NCBI GenBank assembly: GCA_013694945.1
Contig: JACDBM010000118.1
Location: 1 to 5,020 of the forward strand
DNA from: Chthoniobacterales bacterium
Lineage (GTDB): Bacteria; Verrucomicrobiota; Verrucomicrobiia; Chthoniobacterales; UBA10450
Length of the DNA: 5,020 nt
Direction: 5' to 3'
In this document: positions 1 through 3,996 of the stretch, one piece after another
How the letters are laid out: each line of letters opens with the position of its first letter
Position numbering within the stretch: position 1 is the first letter of the stretch
Made by a program: the position numbers and the translations under genes
Notes under the pieces: generated by a model
Databases searched by the model: none
Seen by the model: the letters and a program-made list of their open reading frames with translations, nothing else
What the model was told of the DNA's origin: nothing

Positions 1-1
1 G

Positions 2-400
2 ACCTGGTGGGCGCTGTTCGACATGCGCGACCGGCATGACTGGGAGTTCAACCAGTTTGCCGTGCTTCTCACGCAGGCGGTCTTGCTCTACCTGATCGCC
101 GGACTCGTTTACCCCGATTTTGGAGAAGAGAAAGTTGTCGCCCTGCGGGCGCATTATTTTCAACAACGGAAGCGAGTCTTCAGCCTGTTCGTCGTCGCCG
201 TGCTGGTGAGCATCTGCCGTGATCTCGTGCTCGACCATGCATTGCCGGATCGGGCCAATCTCATCTTTCACGCCGTTTTCCTCGTGACCGCCTCCGTCGC
301 GATCGCCACGGCTAACGAGTGGTATCACAAGCTCCTGGCGCTTTTCACCGCCGGAACATTCCTGTTTTACGTCTCGTCGCTCTTCGCGCGCTTGCGCTGA
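2..400 (+). CDS. Polytopic membrane protein of unknown function (3' part, start outside window)
   Basis: The frame is open from the first bases of the window, reading T-W-W-A-L-F-D before the first internal Met at 23, so the true start is probably upstream and this is the C-terminal part. Four hydrophobic segments are visible: around FAVLLTQAVLLYLIAGLVYP, VFSLFVVAVLVSICRDLVL, ANLIFHAVFLVTASVAIAT and LLALFTAGTFLFYVSSLFA. They are separated by short charged loops, one rich in basic residues (QQRKR), and the protein ends in a basic LR. The W-W-x-L-F-x-x-R-x-x-x-x-W pattern before a long helix, then Y-P-D and a R-A-H-Y-F motif, resembles a widespread conserved hypothetical inner-membrane family that has no assigned function as far as I know. 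No catalytic motif is visible. The next gene starts 57 bp downstream on the same strand and could be co-transcribed. I am sure it codes and is membrane-embedded; I cannot give a function. Confidence 0.8.
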   Translation, partial: TWWALFDMRDRHDWEFNQFAVLLTQAVLLYLIAGLVYPDFGEEKVVALRAHYFQQRKRVFSLFVVAVLVSICRDLVLDHALPDRANLIFHAVFLVTASVAIATANEWYHKLLALFTAGTFLFYVSSLFARLR

Positions 401-456
401 CGCACCTCGAACAGGCCTCGCAGCTGCCTGCGCAAATAGCGTATTCCTTCTCCACT

Positions 457-870
457 GTGCCGCAGCTTTCCTCTCCTGCCAGATTCGAAATCCGAGTTCA
501 AGTCGACGCCGCGCACCTCGACGAGCAGGGCCACGTCAACAACGTCGTCTATTTGCGTTGGGCGCAGGACGTGGCGACAGCCCACTGGAAGGTGCTCGCG
601 CCGGTCGAAGACCAGGCCAGCGTTGGCTGGGTCGTGTTGCGGCACGAAATCGATTATCACGCAGCCGGGTTGCTCGCCGATGAGTTGATTGTCCGCACGT
701 GGGTCGGAACGATCGAAAGACTCTCCTTCGAACGGCACACCGAAATCATTCGTGAAGCGGATCGAAAGCTTCTCGCGCGTGCCCGCACGCTCTGGTGCCC
801 CATCAATCCGGAGACGGGCCGGCCGAAGCGCGTTCGCCCGGAGCTGCGTGAACTATTTGCGAGCAGTTAA
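457..870 (+). CDS. Acyl-CoA/acyl-ACP thioesterase, 4HBT hotdog fold (YbgC/FadM type)
   Basis: The predicted 137-residue protein matches the usual size of single hotdog-fold thioesterases, which hydrolyse acyl-CoA or acyl-ACP thioesters in the cytoplasm. The signature is at residues 22-36: D-E-Q-G-H-V-N-N-V-V-Y-L-R-W, the D-x-x-G-H-V-N-N-x-x-Y element that opens the central helix and carries the active-site acid in this superfamily. The following H-E-I-D-Y and the alternating strands near residues 59-82 and 90-117 fit the hotdog sheet. The frame stays open upstream to an ATG at 319, but that start would overlap the membrane gene by 82 bp and add a low-complexity tail ahead of the domain. The GTG at 457 is the only other usual start before the domain, so I chose it, though no good ribosome binding site precedes it. 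Substrate chain length cannot be read from the sequence. The family call is firm; the start is uncertain. Confidence 0.88.
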   Translation: MPQLSSPARFEIRVQVDAAHLDEQGHVNNVVYLRWAQDVATAHWKVLAPVEDQASVGWVVLRHEIDYHAAGLLADELIVRTWVGTIERLSFERHTEIIREADRKLLARARTLWCPINPETGRPKRVRPELRELFASS

Positions 871-884
871 CGGCAGCATGCCGT
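870..884. repeat. Short hairpin at the thioesterase stop codon, between convergent genes
   Basis: ACGGCA (870-875) and TGCCGT (879-884) form a perfect 6-bp stem with a GCA loop. It begins on the last base of the thioesterase TAA stop. No T-run follows on either strand, so it is not a classical intrinsic terminator. It could still help stop or protect the transcripts of the two convergent genes. The rest of the 76-bp gap to the end of accA shows nothing else convincing. Confidence 0.35.
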
Positions 885-946
885 CCGGGCTCATCATCTG
901 CCATCGCGCAGCGTCCCCGAGAAAAGCGGTTCTGGGTTGCTACACA

Positions 947-1921
947 CTACATGGAGGCTTCGGCACCTTCGGCGAAGTTGCCCAACTTCCGGAACTTTTC
1001 ATAGCGCCGCTTCAGCAGCTCCTCCATCGTGAGCGCACTGATTCGTTCCAGGTTGCGCCGCAAAGCGCTGCCGAGATGGGCCGCCGCGAGGTCGTGATCG
1101 CGATGAGCCCCGCCTTCGGGTTCTGAAACCACTTCGTCCACAACCCCGAGCCGCATCAAATCGTCGGCCGTCAGCTTAAGCGCTTCCGCGGCTTCCGGAG
1201 CATGGCGTCGATCCTTCCACAGAATCGCCGAGCAGGCTTCCGGGCTAATAACGGAATAATACGCGTTCTCCAGAATCAGGACGCGGTCGGCCACGCCGAT
1301 CCCGAGAGCTCCGCCGGACCCACCTTCACCGATGACCACGGCGATGATGGGCACGCGCAAGTTCATCATCTCGCGCAAGTTCACCGCGATGGCTTCTGCG
1401 ATGTGGCGTTCCTCGGAACCAATTCCAGGGTAGGCTCCGGGGGTGTCGATCAGGCAGACCACCGGCAGGGTGAACTTCTCAGCCAGGCGCATGAGGCGAA
1501 GCGCTTTCCGATAACCTTCCGGGTAGGCGCAACCGAAATTCCGCAGCACATTTTCTTTCGTATCGCGCCCCTTCTGCTGGCTGATGACCACACAGCGCCG
1601 GGACCCGATCGTCGCGAGGCCGCACGGCATCGCCTTGTCGTCGCCAAAGACGCGGTCGCCGTGGAGTTCCACCCATTCCGTGAAGCAGCGCCCGATGTAA
1701 TCGAGCGCGAACGGCCGCTGGACATGCCGGGCGATTTGCACGCGCTGCCATGCTGACAGGTGGTCGTAAATATCGCGACGGGTTTCGCGAATTTTCGTTT
1801 CCATCGATTCCACTTCGGTCTCGAAATCAATTTCGTGTTCGTCCGAGTGGTTCTTCAGATCCTGCAAACGGCGCTGCAGCTCCAGGATCGGCTTCTCAAA
1901 ATCGAGCGGCTGAACGTCCAT
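947..1921 (-). CDS. accA: Acetyl-CoA carboxylase carboxyltransferase subunit alpha
   Basis: AccA pairs with AccD to form the cytoplasmic carboxyltransferase that moves CO2 from biotin on AccB to acetyl-CoA, making malonyl-CoA for fatty acid synthesis. The 324-residue length is close to the ~319 of E. coli AccA and the protein looks complete. Residues 1-60 are the charged, helical N-terminal region starting L-D-F-E-K-P-I. The crotonase-like domain follows: Q-Q-K-G-R-D-T-K-E-N (115-124), N-F-G-C-A-Y-P-E-G-Y-R-K-A (128-140), D-T-P-G-A-Y-P-G-I-G-S-E-E-R (159-172), the oxyanion-hole glycine loop G-E-G-G-S-G-G-A-L (198-206) and Y-S-V-I-S-P-E-A-C (222-230). The C-terminal P-E-G-G-A-H-R (268-274) is also family-typical. 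ATG at 1921 is the natural start since family homology begins at once; no strong Shine-Dalgarno is seen. accD is not in the window, so the two subunit genes are not adjacent here, as in E. coli. A candidate promoter and inverted repeat lie upstream. Confidence 0.98.
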   Translation of the reverse strand: MDVQPLDFEKPILELQRRLQDLKNHSDEHEIDFETEVESMETKIRETRRDIYDHLSAWQRVQIARHVQRPFALDYIGRCFTEWVELHGDRVFGDDKAMPCGLATIGSRRCVVISQQKGRDTKENVLRNFGCAYPEGYRKALRLMRLAEKFTLPVVCLIDTPGAYPGIGSEERHIAEAIAVNLREMMNLRVPIIAVVIGEGGSGGALGIGVADRVLILENAYYSVISPEACSAILWKDRRHAPEAAEALKLTADDLMRLGVVDEVVSEPEGGAHRDHDLAAAHLGSALRRNLERISALTMEELLKRRYEKFRKLGNFAEGAEASM

Positions 1922-1958
1922 GAGGCGAAGAGTGGGATCGTTTGAGAAAAGTTACTTC

Positions 1959-1986
1959 GTTATCTGCCGACCCTGTTGCGAGTTAA
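1959..1986 (-). promoter_or_regulatory. Candidate sigma70-like promoter for accA
   Basis: Read on the minus strand, TTAACT (1986-1981) could serve as a -35 and GATAAC (1964-1959) as a -10, with a 16-bp spacer. Each matches four of six consensus bases. Transcription would begin near 1952, leaving about 30 bases of leader before the accA ATG at 1921. The match is modest and could be chance, but it lies in the only gap from which accA could be transcribed independently. Confidence 0.3.
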
Positions 1987-2004
1987 CGATGGAACCATCT
2001 TAAC
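1982..2004. repeat. Imperfect inverted repeat in the LysM-accA gap; possible operator or hairpin
   Basis: The plus strand reads GTTAA, C, GATG, GAAC, CATC, TTAAC. The outer arms GTTAA/TTAAC and inner arms GATG/CATC are complementary, giving nine paired positions with one bulged C (1987) and a GAAC centre. It lies 7 bp past the stop of the LysM gene and 60 bp before accA, and its left arm overlaps the candidate accA -35. No T-run follows on the minus strand, so a classical terminator is unlikely. A repressor-type operator or a 3'-end-stabilising hairpin both fit. Confidence 0.45.
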
Positions 2005-2011
2005 CAACTTC

Positions 2012-2854
2012 CTAATCGGTAATGGTGACAGCGGTCTTGCTGTTGACAAGGCCACTCAGCTCTTCGACATCGGCCGGCGCCATCGCCAGTCCCGAAGGCG
2101 GCGGCGGAACTCCGCCGGGCTGCGGCGTACCGGACGAGGGCTCGGCGTAAAGAACATATCCGGGCGTGGCGAGGCGAATCCAGCGGGTGCTTCCAATATA
2201 CTCTTTTGTGCCGAATCCGACCCGCTTGCCGTCGCGCCAGGCCAGGGTTTCTGCGACTCGGCTGGTAATACGGGCAAGCTGTCGCGGTGGGAGTTTGACG
2301 CTCCGAAGGTGGTAACGCTTGAAGAAGTTTCCCTTGTCCAGCAGCACGACGGTCTGCGCCTTGCGCTGGATGAAGAGCGAAAAATCCGGACGCGAAATCA
2401 GAAGGCGATCGCCAATGTGCAGCATGGTGCCTTTGAGATTGTTCGTCCGCATGATCAGCTCCGGAGTCGATTTCGTTTTCGCCGCGACACGGGCCAGCAC
2501 GTCCCCGCTTTTCACGACGTATTCCTGCTTTTCGGGACTGGGATATTTCGAGAACAGAATGTCCATGTTCACTTCCCCCAGCATGTCTTTCGCTGCCTCC
2601 GTGTGGAGGCCGCTGGAATATTTTTGCAGGAAAGTGGTGAGTGCGTCGCGCGCTTCGACGAGTTTGCCTTCCTGGCGCAATTGCGCCGCCGCCTGGAATT
2701 CCGGCAGGCTCACGTCGATGCGAGGTTCTTCGGGTACCTCGCCGTTTTGCTCCGCGCGGACGGCCAGTTCTGGTTTGACGATGATATGGTAACCGAAGAA
2801 CGCGGCGCTACCGAAGATCACCGCCGCCAGAAGGAAGGCGAAGAGCCATTTCAT
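2012..2854 (-). CDS. Membrane-anchored LysM protein with a degenerate YkuD (L,D-transpeptidase-like) domain
   Basis: The 280-residue protein starts with an uncleaved signal anchor (hydrophobic 3-22 after M-K-W), so the bulk should lie in the periplasm. Residues 50-100 are helical and charged with a TPR-like look (L-R-Q-E-G-K-L-V-E-A-R-D-A-L). Residues 111-154 are one LysM peptidoglycan-binding domain: Y-V-V-K-S-G-D-V-L at its start and L-H-I-G-D-R-L-L-I at its end. Residues 158-280 follow the YkuD plan: F-S-L-F-I-Q-R...V-V-L-L-D (158-173), F-F-K-R-Y (177-181), W-R-D-G-K (206-210), S-T-R-W-I (222-226), P-G-Y (231-233) and the end helix A-D-V-E-E-L (261-266). The catalytic elements are missing: the usual I-H-G-T reads L-Y-A-E (235-238) and the usual S-H-G-C-I-R-M reads P-P-S-G-L-A-M (252-258). 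It probably binds peptidoglycan without making 3-3 crosslinks. LysM and anchor are firm; the YkuD relation is inferred by alignment from memory. Start is the ATG ahead of the anchor; no clear ribosome binding site. Confidence 0.9.
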   Translation of the reverse strand: MKWLFAFLLAAVIFGSAAFFGYHIIVKPELAVRAEQNGEVPEEPRIDVSLPEFQAAAQLRQEGKLVEARDALTTFLQKYSSGLHTEAAKDMLGEVNMDILFSKYPSPEKQEYVVKSGDVLARVAAKTKSTPELIMRTNNLKGTMLHIGDRLLISRPDFSLFIQRKAQTVVLLDKGNFFKRYHLRSVKLPPRQLARITSRVAETLAWRDGKRVGFGTKEYIGSTRWIRLATPGYVLYAEPSSGTPQPGGVPPPPSGLAMAPADVEELSGLVNSKTAVTITD

Positions 2855-2921
2855 GAGGAAGCCGACCGAAATTCGTTCGGCATAGGAACGCTACGGCGCG
2901 CGATACTCGCCACAACGCTGC

Positions 2922-2936
2922 TCTGGGCTGCCCAGA
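2922..2936. repeat. Short hairpin just after the DUF2007-zinc ribbon gene
   Basis: TCTGGG (2922-2927) and CCCAGA (2931-2936) are perfectly complementary around a CTG centre. On the minus strand the hairpin begins one base beyond the TGA stop of the DUF2007-type gene. No T-run follows, so at best it is a weak terminator or an mRNA 3'-end structure. The rest of the 83-bp gap to the LysM gene shows no convincing promoter. Confidence 0.35.
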
Positions 2937-2937
2937 T

Positions 2938-3333
2938 TCAGCGCGGGTTTTCCCCACCCCAGGTGAACTGACAGTCGCGACAGTAAAATTCCTTCTCGAA
3001 AAGTTTCAGCGCGAAGAGCAGATTCGCGAGCCAGGGGGTATGAAACCTCCGCGTCATCTGCGGATATTCGATCCGCGGCGACTGGCAGTTTGGGCAACGA
3101 ATGGCCGCACCGATATCAGGATCGGCAGCCTCCCAATCGACCATCAAGGTATGGGCCTTCTCAAAATCCTGCTCGTGGACCAGGACTTTGGCGTTGGCTC
3201 GCGGTTTCGACATGAACGCGACCGTTTGCATTTGGCCTTCGTTGTGAACGTCCGCCTTCACGCCGGATTCCTGCAGGCGATCTTTGAGATGTTTGGCTTT
3301 GGCTGGTTCGTTGAATGTTGCAATCGTCACCAT
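2938..3333 (-). CDS. DUF2007-type putative signal-transducing protein with C-terminal zinc ribbon
   Basis: The 131-residue protein has two parts. Residues 1-66 look like the DUF2007 domain (PF09413): a M-V-T-I-A-T-F-N-E-P start, a helix with K-A-K-H-L-K-D-R-L, a short G-V-K-A-D-V strand, and V-L-V-H-E-Q-D-F-E-K-A near 50-60. This is a small ferredoxin-like alpha/beta fold often labelled signal-transducing, with no proven biochemical role that I know of. Residues 79-125 form a zinc-ribbon-like module with paired cysteines C80-P-N-C83 and C118-R-D-C121. The 34-residue loop between the pairs holds a basic T-R-R-F-H patch and a hydrophobic run W-L-A-N-L-L-F-A-L. The protein lacks a signal peptide and is probably cytoplasmic, perhaps touching the membrane or nucleic acid. 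ATG at 3333 is preceded by ACGGA 5 bases upstream, a usable ribosome binding site. Domain calls are fairly sure; function is unknown. Confidence 0.85.
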   Translation of the reverse strand: MVTIATFNEPAKAKHLKDRLQESGVKADVHNEGQMQTVAFMSKPRANAKVLVHEQDFEKAHTLMVDWEAADPDIGAAIRCPNCQSPRIEYPQMTRRFHTPWLANLLFALKLFEKEFYCRDCQFTWGGENPR

Positions 3334-3342
3334 AAAATCCGT

Positions 3343-3354
3343 CCGTGCGCACGG
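3343..3354. repeat. 12-bp perfect palindrome before the DUF2007-type gene
   Basis: CCGTGCGCACGG reads the same on both strands. Its edge is 9 bp upstream of the ATG at 3333, next to the ACGGA ribosome binding site. It could be an operator or a small hairpin near the translation start. Perfect 12-mers in GC-rich DNA can arise by chance. Confidence 0.25.
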
Positions 3355-3368
3355 GCGTCGTGTGTCAG

Positions 3369-3397
3369 ATCAAACATCAACAAGCGAGAGAGTGCAA
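3369..3397 (-). promoter_or_regulatory. Candidate sigma70-like promoter for the DUF2007-type gene
   Basis: On the minus strand, TTGCAC (3397-3392) and TTTGAT (3374-3369) are separated by 17 bp. They match three and four of six consensus bases. Transcription would begin near 3362, about 29 bases ahead of the ATG at 3333. The spacing is ideal but the hexamers are weak. If real, the DUF2007-type gene does not depend on read-through from the DUF420 gene. Confidence 0.25.
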
Positions 3398-3402
3398 GAT
3401 CG

Positions 3403-3480
3403 TCAGTCCTCCTTCCGGCTCCTGCGCCGTCCGCGCCGCCCGTCGATCAGGATCAGGAGCAGGATTAAGAGCAGGAGGTC
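3403..3480 (-). other. Hydrophobic/Arg-rich reading frame directly after the DUF420 stop, no usual start codon
   Basis: In the +1 frame relative to the DUF420 gene, the 26 codons from 3480 to the TGA at 3403-3405 read D, then eleven Leu/Ile residues (LLLLILLLILI), then D-G-R-R-G-R-R-R-R-S-R-K-E-D. This looks like a short membrane segment with a basic tail. The frame stays open upstream into the DUF420 gene as far as an in-frame TGA, with no ATG, GTG or TTG, so independent initiation would need a rare start such as CTG. It could be a frameshift extension of the DUF420 protein, a small protein with a non-standard start, or a chance product of the hexamer repeat beneath it. Confidence 0.2.
3445..3477. 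repeat. Imperfect 6-bp tandem repeat
   Basis: Plus-strand units are GATCAG, GATCAG, GAGCAG, GATTAA, GAGCAG and a half unit GAG. It starts one base past the DUF420 stop codon on the minus strand and encodes the Leu/Ile run noted there. Such repeats can vary in length by slippage in multiples of six, which would keep that frame. Confidence 0.5.
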
Positions 3481-3916
3481 AAACCGCGACCGGCGGGAAC
3501 CATCGGTAAAGCATGAAGTAAACGATCACGCCCGTGATCGAGACGTAGAGCCAGATGGGCATCGTCCAACGCCCGAGGCGGCGGTGTTTATCCCATCTTC
3601 GCCGAAACACCGGCACCAGCGTGATGATCACCAGCGGCAGAATCACGAACGCCAGCAGGATATGTGTGATCAGGATCGCGAAGTAAATCGGACGGATGAT
3701 TCCCTGGCCGGCGAAGAGCGTCGACTGGCCGCCGCGCGAGTAGTGATACGTCAGGTACGAGACAAGAAAAAGGGTGGATGTAATGACAGCCGCGATCATG
3801 CAGGCGACGTGTTGTCGCCAATGTCCGCGCCGGATCAGATACCAGCCCGCGGCAATGAAAACCGTGCTGATCGCGTTCAATGACGCGTTCAGCGCAGGCA
3901 GATCGGAAATGGTCAT
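3479..3916 (-). CDS. DUF420 family membrane protein (CtaM/YozB-like)
   Basis: The 145-residue protein has four predicted membrane helices, near residues 14-28, 38-57, 76-102 and 119-137. It carries the histidine pattern of DUF420: H32 and H36 in R-G-H-W-R-Q-H after helix 1, H58 in Y-L-T-Y-H-Y at the end of helix 2, H85 in I-T-H-I-L-L-A inside helix 3, and H111 in K-H-R-R-L-G-R-W before helix 4. The last helix ends with V-Y-F-M-L-Y-R-W. Members include B. subtilis YozB and S. aureus CtaM, the latter required for maturation of an aa3-type terminal oxidase; the histidines may bind metal or heme. No oxidase subunit gene is in the window, so an oxidase-assembly role is by family only. ATG at 3916 has no Shine-Dalgarno, but TATATA sits 7 bp before it, which may indicate a leaderless mRNA. 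The UGA stop is followed by C, a poor termination context. Confidence 0.9.
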   Translation of the reverse strand: MTISDLPALNASLNAISTVFIAAGWYLIRRGHWRQHVACMIAAVITSTLFLVSYLTYHYSRGGQSTLFAGQGIIRPIYFAILITHILLAFVILPLVIITLVPVFRRRWDKHRRLGRWTMPIWLYVSITGVIVYFMLYRWFPPVAV

Positions 3917-3939
3917 ACCAGATATATAGGTGATCTGGT
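3917..3939. promoter_or_regulatory. Inverted repeat and TATATA box abutting the DUF420 start codon
   Basis: ACCAGAT (3917-3923) and ATCTGGT (3933-3939) are perfect 7-bp inverted arms separated by 9 bp. The left arm touches the DUF420 ATG. The minus strand carries TATATA at 3928-3923, seven bases before the A of that ATG, the right place for a -10 that starts transcription at the start codon. No good -35 is seen. Arms flanking a -10 would suit a repressor operator, but no regulator gene is nearby to support this. Confidence 0.35.
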
Positions 3940-3944
3940 GGCAT

Positions 3945-3957
3945 GGAACAGCGTTCC
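3945..3957. repeat. Second inverted repeat in the divergent intergenic region
   Basis: GGAAC (3945-3949) and GTTCC (3953-3957) are 5-bp inverted arms with an AGC centre. It lies between the divergent DUF420 and AsmA-like genes, 5 bp from the previous repeat, and could be a binding site or chance. Confidence 0.25.
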
Positions 3958-3984
3958 GCCGCTTGAAATCACCCGCGCCGCATT

Positions 3985-3996
3985 GGACTGGAATTT
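3985..3996 (+). promoter_or_regulatory. Weak ribosome binding site deciding the GTG start at 3997
   Basis: GGACTGGA (3985-3992) ends four bases before the GTG at 3997. It contains two GGA cores, one well spaced and one slightly close. This supports 3997 rather than the GTG at 4078, which would begin just before the membrane helix and has no better site upstream. Confidence 0.4.

Noticed and set aside
319..456. Extended thioesterase start at ATG 319 (46 extra residues)
   Set aside because: It overlaps the end of the membrane protein gene by 82 bp, and the extra residues look like an out-of-frame reading of that gene, not a domain or signal peptide. Homology to the hotdog family starts only after 457.
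1202..1756. Plus-strand frame inside accA
   Set aside because: It lies opposite a fully conserved AccA reading frame and has no recognisable domain or ribosome binding site.
2012..2160. Frameshift as the cause of the missing YkuD Cys motif
   Set aside because: The sequence after the motif (A-D-V-E-E-L and the end strand) stays in the same frame and matches the family's usual ending, so local substitution explains it better.
1976..2971. 331-codon plus-strand frame opposite the LysM gene
   Set aside because: It is long, but its composition is typical of antisense frames in GC-rich genes and no domain is seen. The minus strand has a signal anchor and LysM domain in order.
3403..3477. CRISPR or other functional direct-repeat array at the hexamer repeat
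   Set aside because: The units are only 6 bp with no spacers, so it is a simple imperfect microsatellite.
3945..3957. LexA/SOS box (GGAAC-AGC-GTTCC)
   Set aside because: The Gram-positive LexA box needs four bases between GAAC and GTTC and this has three. The orientation also does not fit a TGTTC-N4-GAACA type. Neither neighbouring gene is an SOS gene.
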